Assembly: GCA_030533445.1 (NCBI GenBank)
Contig: CM060076.1
Span: 26,584,603-26,648,602, forward strand
Source of the DNA: Cyprinodon diabolis
Taxonomy: Eukaryota; Chordata; Actinopteri; Cyprinodontiformes; Cyprinodontidae
Reading direction: 5' to 3'
DNA length: 64,000 bases
Positions 36,761-45,951 of this stretch are shown here, one piece after another (the stretch's first letter is position 1; each line of letters opens with the position of its first letter). A program made the translations under genes and the position numbers. Under the pieces are notes generated by a model. That model was not told the DNA's origin and ran no database searches. It saw only the letters and a program-made list of their open reading frames with translations.

Positions 36761-37675
36761 CCTACCCCTAAGGGTGTAAATCACATCCATCATGGCGATT
36801 CGATTCAGTATCGATTTCCTGACCCAACGATTCGATTATATTCTATACTCAAGAATACACCACGATTCGATTAATCGATTAATCGGTTAAACTTTTTTAT
36901 TATTTATTTTTTTTTTTTACACCTTACAGGCTAAACAAAGTTTCAAGTTTGTAATAAATCAATGAAAGCTGTTATATCGTTATGCATTTTTTTTTTAGAA
37001 ACAACAGCAAATAACAGAAGTAGAAAAGTTGCATCAAAAAATATTGCAGAAAATCAGTGCAATGAGTGCAATGCAATACCTCGGCTCCAGAGTGTCGACG
37101 TCCCCGCCCCCTCCACAGACGCTCCGCTGCTCCTCTCCCAAATTGTAGCTGACCGCAAACACTGCCGCAGACAGGAGGCCGGCTTGTTTTGTTTTTATGA
37201 CCGAAATTGCGGAAAACAACTCGTGAAGTTTGACCCACTAGAAGAGCGAGGTGCGCGAGAACGCTGGGACCCTTTTTCCACCTGGTTCTCCGCTCTTTTT
37301 GGCCCTCATGTCCCTTCGTCGTCGGACTAAACTCGCCCCCACTTCCTCGCCGCCTCGGCCGTATCTAGACCCACAGTGTGTAGCACAGACCACGCTGCAA
37401 TATTGAGCATAATTTAAAAATGTCTGTGTCAAGCTTGCTGCAACACACTGCTGTAAGAGTATAACCAGGAAGCGAGGTAGGAGGGCAAAATACGTTTAGC
37501 GCCACCGCAGCACGGGAGGGAGTATTACGCCCAGGAGAAAATGGATAAAAATAAACCGGAGGAAAAAAAAAAACATGAATCGATTCTCTTGCGGACGTGT
37601 CGATGCATCGGATCGTCGGCTTTTGGATCGATGCATTGATACAAAACGATTATTATTTACACCCCTACCTACCCC
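36761..37675. mobile_element. hAT-like non-autonomous DNA transposon with 8-bp target duplication
   Basis: The 899-bp element (36,769-37,667) is flanked by CCTACCCC on both sides (36,761-36,768 and 37,668-37,675). Ends are TAAGGGTGTAAAT and ATTTACACCCCTA, a 13-bp inverted repeat with one mismatch; the TAGGG start fits hAT ends. Subterminal DNA is rich in CGATTCGATT/AATCGATTAATCG on the left and GATCGATGCATTGAT on the right. The middle (about 37,080-37,440) is GC-rich and unlike the neighbourhood. Its ORF (36,962-37,330) has no transposase motif. I infer a non-autonomous derivative. Confidence 0.8.
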
Positions 37676-37910
37676 TATATTAATTTTTTTCAGCTGGGTG
37701 AAACTGAGAGCACAGGGACCAGAAGACAATAAAGCCAAAAGGAAACAACCCAAACAAGCTGACGTTGACAGATTCTGTTGACTTCTAATGTAAGGCTCTT
37801 GTTGGGATCTGGAGCTGTACCACCTTCCTCCAGCAGAGTGCGCCGTGGTTCTCCAAGGGCTGGAGTCTTCCAGCACACCTGAGGCGCATCTCCTCATCAG
37901 AGACCTGCCC

Positions 37911-37952
37911 TATATAACCAGCTGCCAGACCTTGCTTCGACGCCGCAGTGTT
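37911..37952 (+). promoter_or_regulatory. LTR promoter and RNA 5' end that acts as self-primer
   Basis: TATATAA at 37,911-37,917. About 31 bp from its first base begins GCCGCAGTGTT (37,942-37,952), the predicted first 11 nt of the RNA, an exact reverse complement of 38,353-38,363. The start is predicted from TATA spacing. Confidence 0.72.
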
Positions 37953-38273
37953 GAACTAGTTTGGAAACCTGTCTCTACCTGAGGCTCTGGATGAGCTTAA
38001 CCTGCCGAGATAGCCCTCGTGAGCCAAACCTGAAGATTCCTTTGTGGACTCCGCTGCTGCTCTTGGCTAAGAGCCTGAAACTCAGATCAAGGTCTGCCTT
38101 CAAAGTCAGAAGCAAGACGCTGCAGCAACTCTAGGACTCTGCTGAACAAACAGTCTCTGGACCCAACAGTTCCTTCTCTCTCAAAGAGAAGCCCGGACAC
38201 CCTCAAGACTCAATTGTTCCAGCCCTGACCAGTTCCAGTTCCAGTTTATGATCTTGTGTTTTGTGCAAACCAA

Positions 38274-38279
38274 AATAAA
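38274..38279 (+). terminator. Poly(A) signal in the 5' LTR of element 2
   Basis: AATAAA upstream of a TTGTGTTCTG stretch. The functional copy for the element's own RNA is the one in the 3' LTR (43,201-43,206). Confidence 0.65.
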
Positions 38280-38352
38280 CTCTGTTAAACTTTTCACCCA
38301 GCCTCTGTTGTGTTCTGCATATGGGCTTGAAGCTTTAGACCCATCATGACAG

Positions 38353-38363
38353 AACACTGCGGC
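38353..38363 (+). promoter_or_regulatory. Self-priming primer binding site
   Basis: AACACTGCGGC begins two bases after the LTR end. It does not start with TGG, so it does not look like a tRNA-3'-end site. It is complementary over exactly 11 nt to the predicted RNA 5' end at 37,942-37,952. The fission yeast element Tf1 and its vertebrate sushi relatives are known or proposed to prime minus-strand synthesis from their own RNA 5' end in this way. Confidence 0.75.
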
Positions 38364-39376
38364 CAAACACAAGGCCCAGCAGATAACCTCCGTCGGAGGC
38401 TTGAGGAGCAAGACGCTCAGATCCATGGACATGCGCAAACCCTCCGTGAGTTACATACCATGATTGAATACCACAACCAAATGCTTCAAACATATGCTAG
38501 CTACATGGGCAATGCTAACGCCATGTCAGCGGCACGTCCAGTTCCGGGTCCACTTCCGCCTCCGAGGTCACCGGTCGTGACGTCATCTCCTGAATTCAGA
38601 CCCAGTCTGCCTGAAAAATTCTCAGGTAACCAGAAGGATTGTAAGGGATTTTTGTTTCAATGTCGACTCATTTTTGAACACTCTCCTGGCAGTTTTTCAA
38701 CTGATAGAAAAATGATTACATTTATTTTGTCCCAACTCACTGGGCGAGCCCTAGAATGGGCGGAGGCAAGGTTCTCTTCTGAAGTCAGTTTCAGGTGTAC
38801 TTTTTCTGATTTTGTCTCTGAATTTTCCCAGGTATTTAATCATGACTCTGATCAAACCTTTGACTCCCGAGCTCTGCTAAATTTGAAACCGGGAAATTCC
38901 ACAGTGGCGGAGTTTTCCATCGACTTCCGGGTAAAAGCTGCAGCCTCTGGATGGAACGAATGTGCACTGAAGAGTGCATATTTTAAGGCCCTAAATGACA
39001 ATATCAAGGATGAACTAGCTACGCTCGACGAACCAGCTAGTTTAGAGGAATTGATCCGTTTAACCATTAGATTAGACAACAGACTTCGAGCTAGAAGCAG
39101 CTCTAGACAAAAAAGTCTACATATTTCTGTGCCTGCTCCTGCATTAAATAATGCTTCTGTTTTTTCTGGATCCACAGAGCCTGTTTTCAAGCCAAAATCT
39201 AAGAATCAGACTTATTCTGTTCCTGTCCAAATCTCCCACTCAGATTGAACGGGGGTCGAACCCATGCAGATTGGACACACAAGGCTAACCCCTGAGGAAA
39301 GACAACGACGTTTCAGGGGCAATCTGTGTCTATATTGTGGTGAGACTGGTCATTTCATTGCTTCTTGCCCGGCTAA

Positions 39377-39407
39377 GTCAAAAGCCTGGGTCCGTCAGAG
39401 GAACTGA
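39377..39407 (+). other. gag/pol overlap, likely -1 frameshift region
   Basis: The pol frame is open from 39,377 (after TAA at 39,374) and gag ends at 39,407, so the frames overlap by 31 nt in the -1 relation. GAGGAAC at 39,398-39,404 sits directly before the gag stop. It differs at two positions from the GGGAAAC slippery site I know from the sushi-derived gene PEG10. Frameshifting here is inferred. Confidence 0.45.
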
Positions 39408-42400
39408 GGAGTCTGACGGGCCATTTGAAAACTGAAAAGTCTCCTCATCTGATGCTACCTGCCACTCTTTTTTTTTCTAACCAGAATCTCACCTTGTCTG
39501 CTTTCGTTGACTCTGGATGTGAGCGTAACCTTATTGACTCTAACCTGGTCCAGCAGTTACAAATTGAAACAGTTCCGTTATCCAAGCCTCTCAGTGTCTC
39601 AGCTATTAATGGAAAGAAACTCCATCAAGTTACTCATCAAACACAACCTCTAGAGCTGTTAATCTCCGGAAAACATCGTGAGACATTAACCTTTTTTGTT
39701 TTTCCATCTGCATGCTCTCCCTTGGTGCTTGGTTTTGAGTGGCTGGAGCGACATAACCCCCATATCAACTGGGCTGAACGCCACATTGAGTCTTGGTCTA
39801 CTTCCTGCCATGAGACTTGTCTTCGTTCCGCAGCTCCCGCTGTTCAGTTCCTTAGAGGTAGGGGGGAGATGGACTCTCCTGACCTTACTTCTGTTCCTTC
39901 CGAGTATCATGATCTGGCTCCAGTCTTCAGCAAGGTCAGTGCTACGTCTCTTCCACCTCACAGACCATATGACTGTGCCATTGAGCTATTACCAGGTGCT
40001 CCCTTGCCCAGCAGTAGACTTTATAACATCTCCAAGCCTGAACGTGAGACCATGGAAAAATATATTAACGAGTCTCTAGCTGCTGGGATAATCCGTCCAT
40101 CTTCTTCCCCTCTGGGTGCTGGTTTCTTTTTTGTGGGCAAGAAAGATGGTTCCCTACAACCCTGTATTGACTACAGAGGCCTTAACCAAATAACTGTCAA
40201 AAATAAATACCCACTTCCGTTACTAGCATCCGCATTTGAACCTGTTCAGGGGGCTACAGTCTTCACCAAGCTCGATTTAAGAAACGCTTGTCATCTTCTC
40301 CGGATAAGAGAAGGTGACGAATGGAAAACAGCCTTTGAGACCCCTTTAGGTCATTTTGAGTATCTGGTCATGCCTTTTGGTCTCACAAACCCTCCTGCAT
40401 GTTTTCAAGCACTTGTCAATGATGTCCTCAGAGATTTTTTGAATATTTTCGTGTTTGTTTACATTGACGACATTTTGATCTACTCCAAGAACCTTTCTGA
40501 GCATAAAAAACATGTCCGCTTGGTCCTTCAAAGACTGTTGGAAAATAAGCTTTTTGTTAAAGCTGAAAAATGTGAGTTTCACCAACCATCTGTCACCTTT
40601 TTAGGGTTTGTGCTCGAGGGCGGGCAGGTTAAGCCATCCGAAGACAAGATTAAGGCAGTTTTGGACTGGCCGACACCTGAGAACCGCAAACAGCTGCAGA
40701 GATTCGTTGGTTTTGCAAACTTCTACAGACGTTTCATCAGGAACTACAGTCAGACAGCTCTACCTCTCACAACTCTAACCTCTGTTAAAAGAGCCTTTCA
40801 ATGGACTCCGGAGGCGCAAAGAGCCTTTGAGCAATTAAAGACCCTGTTTTCCAGAGCTCCTATTTTGATCCAGCCAGATCCTGCTAAACAGTTTATCCTT
40901 CAAGTGGATGCCTCTGACTCTGGTGTTGGTGCAGTGTTGTCCCAACAACTCGACTCTGATCAAAGGATTCACCCCTGTGCCTTTTTCTCCCGTAGACTCT
41001 CACCAGCAGAACAAAACTACGATGTTGGGGACCGTGAACTTCTAGCAATCAAACTCGCCTTGGAGGAGTGGAGACACTGGCTCGAGGGGGCCGAGCATCC
41101 AGTTTTGGTGTGGACCGATCACAAGAACCTAGCTTATCTCCAGTCCGCCAAACAGGCTAACCCACGTCACTCCAGATGGTCTTTGTTTTTCTCCCGATTC
41201 AATCTCATAATCTCTTACAGACCCGGTTCCAAGAACATCAAACCCGATTCTCTCTCTCGTCTTTATTCTGCTGATCAACCTGAGACGCCTGAACCTGTTC
41301 TTCCTGCCTCCTGTACTGTTGGAGTGGTTTCCTGGGAGATCACGGATCTCATAAACTCTGCCCTAGCTTCTGAACCTGACCCAGGTAACGGTCCTCCTAA
41401 CAAGACCTATGTCCCTTCTTCTGTCAGATCCCGTTTGATCCAGTGGATGCATACAGCCAAGTTTTCCGCTCACCCGGGAGTGAGCCGAACAATCGCCCTG
41501 ATTTCTAGACGTTTCTGGTGGCCATCTTTACACAAAGATGTAAAGGAGTACGTATTGGCATGTTCCATCTGCGCCAGAAACAAAGCCTCACACCAACCAC
41601 CTTCTGGTCTGTTGCATCCCCTACCTGTTCCTGCTCGCACCTGGTCTCACATCGCCATCGATTTTGTCACTGGTCTCCCAATCTCCCGAGGTATGTCCAC
41701 CATTTTTACCATCGTCGACTGTTTCTCCAAGTCTTGTCATCTTATTCCCCTCAGAAAACTTCCCACGGCCTTCCAGACTGTACAGCTTCTGGTGAAGCAT
41801 GTCTTCCGGCTCCATGGAATCCCTCAGGAAATACTCTCTGACCGTGGTCCTCAGTTCATCTCCCAAGTCTGGAAGGCCTTCTGCTCCACACTAAACTGTA
41901 AGTCGTCACTTACTTCTGGCTATCATCCACAGTCCAACGGGCAGACGGAGAGGATGAACCAACAGCTTGAGTCCACTCTCCACTGCCTAACCTCAAACAA
42001 CCCCACTGACTGGAGTCAGTACCTAACCTGGATCAAGTACGCCCACAACTCTCTCAAATCAGCTTCCACCGGTTTATCCCCATTCCAGGTTAGTCTCGGT
42101 TATCAGCCTCCACTTTTTCCTGCAGACGAGAGAGAGATCTCGGTCCATTCAGTCAACCATCACATCCGTCGCTGTCAGAAGATCTGGAAGGACACCATCG
42201 CCACCCTCAACCGTTCTTCCTGGTCCACTAAACATTTTGCAGACTCCAAGAGATGCACAGCCCCCCAGTACTCCATTGGCCAAGAGGTATGGCTCTCCAC
42301 ACGAGACATTCCCTTGAGGGGAATGTCTCGGAAACTGTCCCCGCGATTCATTGGCCCCTACAAGGTAGCCCAGATTATAAACCCTTCTGCCGTACGTCTA

Positions 42401-42556
42401 CACCTTCCTCCGAGTCTCCGTATCCATCCTACGTTCCACGTCTCCCAGATCAAGCCTGTTGTCTCTAGCCCCCTGTGCCCTCCATCCGACTCCCCTCCAC
42501 CCGCCCTGGACATCGATGGACATACTGCCTTCACCGTCCGCCGGATCGTGGACTAA
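39377..42556 (+). CDS. pol polyprotein of element 2 (protease, RT, RNase H, integrase), 3' truncated
   Basis: About 1,043 codons from the in-frame TTG at 39,425, but probably entered by frameshift, so no start is assigned. Numbering from 39,425: aspartic protease FVDSG (Asp29) and VLGFEWL; reverse transcriptase with TKLDLRNA (Asp284) and YIDD (346-349); RNase H with Asp495, Glu538 and Asp565; integrase zinc region His676, His683, Cys713, Cys716; DDE core Asp746, Asp806, Glu842 (35 residues between the last two). C-terminal NPHINW and PRFIGPYKV fit the sushi group. The frame stops at TAA 42,554, where the chromodomain should begin. Two conserved RT positions differ from element 1 (Gln for Arg in GSLQPCIDY; Cys for Tyr in RNACHL). 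Confidence 0.92.
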   Translation, partial: VKSLGPSEELRSLTGHLKTEKSPHLMLPATLFFSNQNLTLSAFVDSGCERNLIDSNLVQQLQIETVPLSKPLSVSAINGKKLHQVTHQTQPLELLISGKHRETLTFFVFPSACSPLVLGFEWLERHNPHINWAERHIESWSTSCHETCLRSAAPAVQFLRGRGEMDSPDLTSVPSEYHDLAPVFSKVSATSLPPHRPYDCAIELLPGAPLPSSRLYNISKPERETMEKYINESLAAGIIRPSSSPLGAGFFFVGKKDGSLQPCIDYRGLNQITVKNKYPLPLLASAFEPVQGATVFTKLDLRNACHLLRIREGDEWKTAFETPLGHFEYLVMPFGLTNPPACFQALVNDVLRDFLNIFVFVYIDDILIYSKNLSEHKKHVRLVLQRLLENKLFVKAEKCEFHQPSVTFLGFVLEGGQVKPSEDKIKAVLDWPTPENRKQLQRFVGFANFYRRFIRNYSQTALPLTTLTSVKRAFQWTPEAQRAFEQLKTLFSRAPILIQPDPAKQFILQVDASDSGVGAVLSQQLDSDQRIHPCAFFSRRLSPAEQNYDVGDRELLAIKLALEEWRHWLEGAEHPVLVWTDHKNLAYLQSAKQANPRHSRWSLFFSRFNLIISYRPGSKNIKPDSLSRLYSADQPETPEPVLPASCTVGVVSWEITDLINSALASEPDPGNGPPNKTYVPSSVRSRLIQWMHTAKFSAHPGVSRTIALISRRFWWPSLHKDVKEYVLACSICARNKASHQPPSGLLHPLPVPARTWSHIAIDFVTGLPISRGMSTIFTIVDCFSKSCHLIPLRKLPTAFQTVQLLVKHVFRLHGIPQEILSDRGPQFISQVWKAFCSTLNCKSSLTSGYHPQSNGQTERMNQQLESTLHCLTSNNPTDWSQYLTWIKYAHNSLKSASTGLSPFQVSLGYQPPLFPADEREISVHSVNHHIRRCQKIWKDTIATLNRSSWSTKHFADSKRCTAPQYSIGQEVWLSTRDIPLRGMSRKLSPRFIGPYKVAQIINPSAVRLHLPPSLRIHPTFHVSQIKPVVSSPLCPPSDSPPPALDIDGHTAFTVRRIVD

Positions 42557-42720
42557 CGTCGGCGAGGTCGCGGTTGGCAGTACCTCGTCGATTGGGAGGG
42601 CTACGGTCCGGAGGATCGCACATGGGTGCCCGGCTCTTACATCCTCGATCCTTCGCTGATCGAGGAGTACGAGAGCTCCCTCCCGTCGACGTCTTCTGGA
42701 CCCCCAAGAGGCGGTCGTTG
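42557..42720 (+). pseudogene. Chromodomain remnant after the pol stop
   Basis: In the pol frame directly after TAA 42,554-42,556 the sequence reads [17 protein letters not shown], then VPGSYIL and IEEYESS, ending at TGA near 42,720. The aromatic-rich [11 protein letters not shown] pattern is a chromodomain, the module by which chromovirus integrases choose chromatin targets. It cannot be made from this copy without passing the stop. Element 1 has lost the same region by deletion. Confidence 0.85.
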
Positions 42721-42730
42721 AGAGGGGGGT
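42719..42730 (+). promoter_or_regulatory. Polypurine tract
   Basis: TGAGAGGGGGGT directly before the 3' LTR; the matching run in element 1 is at 2,572-2,583. It primes plus-strand synthesis in LTR elements. It overlaps the end of the chromodomain frame. Confidence 0.8.
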
Positions 42731-42732
42731 AC

Positions 42733-43278
42733 TGTTAGGATCTGGAGCTGTACCACCTTCCTCCAGCAGAGTGCGCCGTGGTTCTCCAAGGGCTGGAGTC
42801 TTCCAGCATACCTGAGGCGCATCTCCTCATCAGAGACCTGCCCTATATAACCAGCTGCCAGACCTTGCTTCGACGCCGCAGTGTTGACCTAGTTTGGAAA
42901 CCTGTCTCTACCTGAGGCTCTGGATGAGCTTACCCTTCCGAGATAGCCCTCGTGAGCCAAACCTGAAGATTCCTTTGTGGACTCCCCTGCTGCTCTTGGC
43001 TAAGAGCCTGAAACTCAGATCAAGGTCTGCCTTCAAAGTCAGAAGCAAGACGCTGCAGCAACTCTAGGACTCTGCTGAACAAACTGTCTCTGGACCCAAC
43101 AGTTCCTTCTCTCTCAAAGAGAAGCCCGGACACCCTCAAGAGTCCAGTGTTCCAGCCCTGACCAGTTCCAGTTTATGATCTTGTGTTTTGTGCAAACCAA
43201 AATAAACTCTGTTAAACTTTTCACCCAGCCTCTGTTGTGTTCTGCATATGGGCTTGAAGCTTTAGACCCATCATGACA
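42733..43278 (+). repeat. 3' LTR of element 2 (546 bp)
   Basis: TGTTAGGATCTGG ... CCATCATGACA, with TATATAA at 42,844-42,850, GCCGCAGTGTT at 42,875-42,885 and AATAAA at 43,201-43,206. It lacks both intron-like segments seen in the element 1 LTR. Confidence 0.95.
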
Positions 43279-44032
43279 GCTCTGCTCACAGATCAGTTCT
43301 GTCTATGCCATGCAAATGTATAACCAACAGCTTCAGGAGCAGCTTGGGCTCTGTTGTAAATTTAAATATATTCAAATCAAGCTTTTTTTCTCCCGTTTAT
43401 TTATTTTTTTTAGAGACAGCTACAAACTCTGGCAGATACTCCTGTCTCTAGCTCTTAAGCCATTGAGACTCAATGCTACATGTTCAGGGTTTAAAAGTTT
43501 ATGGTGGTTTAATTCCCTGGACAAAATATAAAAAAAGACATTTGCTTTAGTCTTAGTAATTGTTATTCATACTTTTTTTTTCAGCTGCAAAATTATAAGA
43601 GAAAAAACAATAGCCAATATGTTGGTTTGCACTGACAGTATTAAGAACAGGTCAAAGAGTTACCTCTTTAATGGTAATTTATCTATTAACATTTCTTTGA
43701 AAAGAGTTAGAATTTAACAAAAGTAGGAAGGATGGAAATGAAGCAGGACTGTCAACAGTTTGATCAGTTTGATGTAATCAATATCAACTGCCCATTTAAG
43801 TGAGCCAGACCAAAATGACATTTAAGGTAGTCGGGAGGATTTTTTCTAAGTTTTTAAAAAGACGCGCCTTCATTAGCCAAAAAAATTAAAATAAAAAATG
43901 CATCTGCACAGCTGTAACCGCTCCCGAGAGGAAACACCCATGAAACGTGTGTGAGATCATGCATGACTTAATTTCTCCCCGGGTATGCTCTGTTTAAAAG
44001 TGGTTGTTCTCATAGCTCATACAAGCTTACTG

Positions 44033-44115
44033 TGTCCGAACATCCGCCCTAACCCCTAAATCCCTCAATCACTAGTTGACTTTATAGTGAACTCAGTTAA
44101 CTGACCGTTCGGACA
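44033..44115. repeat. MITE-like block bounded by TGTCCGAAC/GTTCGGACA
   Basis: TGTCCGAAC at 44,033-44,041 and its exact reverse complement at 44,107-44,115 enclose 65 bp that include ACTTTATAGTGAACT. GTGTCCGAA-type ends are common in fish MITEs. No target duplication was identified. Confidence 0.4.
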
Positions 44116-44248
44116 GATGATCATGACTTTTTGCTCCCTGTTGATCAAGTTACTCCTCCTTCGCTGTGCGGTGCCTGTGTCATCTTTGTGATTGGTTTCC
44201 AATGTCAGGTAGCGACAGCCTATAGACAGCGGGCCTCTGTGACAGCAA

Positions 44249-44298
44249 ATCCCATAATGCTTTGCGAAGAGAGCTCTTCGTGTAAAGCATTCCGGGAT
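44249..44298. repeat. Imperfect palindrome, about 24-bp arms
   Basis: ATCCCATAATGCTTTGCGAA followed by GAGAGCTCTTCG and TGTAAAGCATTCCGGGAT. The arms pair with two mismatches and a short bulge around the centre AGAGCTCT. Confidence 0.7.
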
Positions 44299-45225
44299 AT
44301 ATCTGCCTCTTCTGAGGCCTTTCTTTTCTTCTCATACACTTTGTAGACACTTTTTCTCTTATGACCCTCAACCATTTTCAAAGAACTGTGGTGAGAAAGA
44401 TGAGCTTCAAATGACTAGCTGAAACAGGAGCTCACCACACAAATACATCTTAAAAAGTGCGCATGCACAGAAAAGGGTAGCTAACGGGATGAGCAGGTAG
44501 GATGACCTTAAATAAACATATAACCAGAATGATTGACAATTAGGACCACTTATTTAGATGATCCACTTGGAAAAGAACATCCTCCACTATACCTTTAAGT
44601 AATAACAATACAGAGCATCCTCATTTTGTTTTTACTTTTCGTAGAAGAAATGGTTTTCTAAAAAACTAAATCAACTATAAATAAGCTTAATACTAAAGAT
44701 GCTGCAATTCAGAAAAGGCACTACTGTCAATTTGAAACAAATGATCCACTCTGCATTCCCCATTGCTTTCTTATTCCCATATTTTCTTGTGTGGGTCCTG
44801 CTTATCGTTATATAAAGTTAGCAGGCAACATCAAACTGCAGCCTTCGTAGAGAGTGAGAGTTGTGAGGGATTCAAACATTACAGATATTTGTGTGAATAA
44901 TGGATTTAGGCACAGGCAAGTATACATTTTATAAAATATCTGGATGCAGGACAAATTCAGAGGATTATTCAGGATATTCAATTATCTATGGTTTTAAATA
45001 AGCAGCCAAACACATCAAAACTGATGAGACTAACAAAGGCTGCTGTCTTACAACAAACAGGTTCCTAATCCAGAATCATCATCTATTCATAAAATAAAGG
45101 CTTGATTTTTATCATGCATGACATGAAAGAAGGTTTCTCTTGGAGTTTGGGTTTTACAGCCACAGGGTGTCATGGAGAATTTATAGAGTAATATTGAAAG
45201 GAAATAGTTAATGCAAGAAAATTTC

Positions 45226-45556
45226 AGGTTCGATTCCCGGCCCGGGATCTTTCTGCACGGAGTTTGCATGTTCTCCCTGAGCATGCGTGGCTTCTCTACG
45301 GGTACTCCGGCTTCCTCCCACAGTCCAAAAACATTACTGTTAGGTTAATTGGCTTCTCATTCCCCTTAGGTGTGAGTGTGTGTGAGTGGTTGTTTGTCCT
45401 GTTTGTCTCTGTGTTGCCCTGCGATGGACTGGCGACCTGTCCAGGGTGTACCCCGCCTCTCGCCCAATGACTGCTGGAGATAGGCACCAGCACCCCTCGC
45501 TAACCCACTTGGGATAAGTGTGTAAGAAAAAATGGATGGATGGATAGATAGATAGT
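45226..45556 (+). repeat. SINE/RTE-tail repeat, copy 2
   Basis: Starts with AGGTTCGATTCCCGG, a tRNA-type B box (GGTTCGANTCC), then CGGAGTTTGCATGTTCTCC, CTTCCTCCCACAGTCC, GCGATGGACTGGCGACC and GGAGATAGGCACCAGCACCC, ending in AAAAATGGATGGATGGATAG. A tRNA-like head and a tail shared with RTE LINEs suggest a SINE mobilised by an RTE-type partner. The tRNA head is truncated before the A box. It is better preserved than the copy at 14,788-15,090. Confidence 0.78.
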
Positions 45557-45664
45557 TCATGCTGTACTATGGCGACAAAATGGCATTTAATGCAAACTTA
45601 TTATTGTGTTAATAAAGGAAAAATATTGATAAGGTCCTTATTTTGCAGTCTTCTCTTTCCTCCC

Positions 45665-45951
45665 TTAACCCTGTAATGCCAAATGTATCATATTTGATAG
45701 ATACGGTTTCTGAAATGTTTTGCGTCTGACACCTTTTGCATAATTTAATGGTAAAAACTTTGCTCAAAATCATATTGTACACAATCAGATATACCTGATA
45801 ACAGAGGGCAGAAGACTACACAAAAAATAATCTTGACTTATCACATAGTAATAAATTATTAATATCAAAAATGTATTTCTGTTTTATCTTTTTACATAAA
45901 AAAGTAATTTTCTGTTTTGTTTTATTCTTGGATCGGGCTTTAAAGGGTTAA
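45665..45951 (+). mobile_element. piggyBac-type MITE, copy B
   Basis: TTAA at 45,665-45,668 and 45,948-45,951 around a 279-bp core that begins CCCTGTAATGCC and ends GGGCTTTAAAGGG. It is nearly identical to copy A but lacks about 37 bp in the right half (the part around GGCCAAATAAGGACTTC in copy A). Confidence 0.85.

Larger units (their letters stand above)
37800..38351 (+). repeat. 5' LTR of element 2 (552 bp)
   Basis: TGTTGGGATCTGG ... CCATCATGACA. U3 is 37,800 to about 37,941, R starts at about 37,942, and AATAAA is at 38,274-38,279. It lacks both intron-like segments of the element 1 LTR. Compared with the 3' LTR it has a duplicated CCAGTT near 38,238. Confidence 0.95.
38346..39407 (+). 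pseudogene. gag of element 2, interrupted by one TGA
   Basis: The frame opens with an ATG in the last six bases of the LTR and runs 300 codons to a TGA (39,246-39,248). The same frame then stays open to a TGA at 39,405-39,407 and includes [14 protein letters not shown] (39,327-39,368), a CCHC zinc knuckle that binds RNA. Residues about 15-37 look like a coiled coil (RRRLEEQDAQIHGHAQ), 60-85 are Pro-rich, and 91-245 match the retrotransposon-gag capsid domain (KFSGNQKDCKGFLFQ, LTGRALEWAEARF). The internal stop separates capsid from nucleocapsid and is most simply a nonsense mutation. The primer site lies within codons 3-6. Confidence 0.85.
37795..43283 (+). mobile_element. Complete Ty3/gypsy (Tf1/sushi-type) retrotransposon 2 with GCTCT target duplication
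   Basis: The element spans 37,800-43,278 (5,479 bp) and is flanked by GCTCT at 37,795-37,799 and 43,279-43,283. In order: 5' LTR, self-priming primer site, gag with zinc knuckle, -1 overlap, pol (protease, reverse transcriptase, RNase H, integrase, chromodomain), polypurine tract and 3' LTR. The two LTRs differ at about ten positions plus a 6-bp indel by eye (near 2%), so it is fairly young but not recent. Nonsense codons in gag and at the chromodomain mean this copy is probably not autonomous. It lies in plcb1 intron 2, antisense to the gene. Confidence 0.95.
43284..45225. other. Intron 2 sequence with small inverted-repeat structures
   Basis: No gene recognised. It contains a short inverted-repeat block (44,033-44,115) and a hairpin (44,249-44,298), both listed separately and possibly parts of one old MITE. 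Confidence 0.5.

Noticed and set aside
36962..37330. 122-codon ORF as a hAT transposase
   Set aside because: No transposase motif; it spans non-coding GC-rich sequence inside the element.
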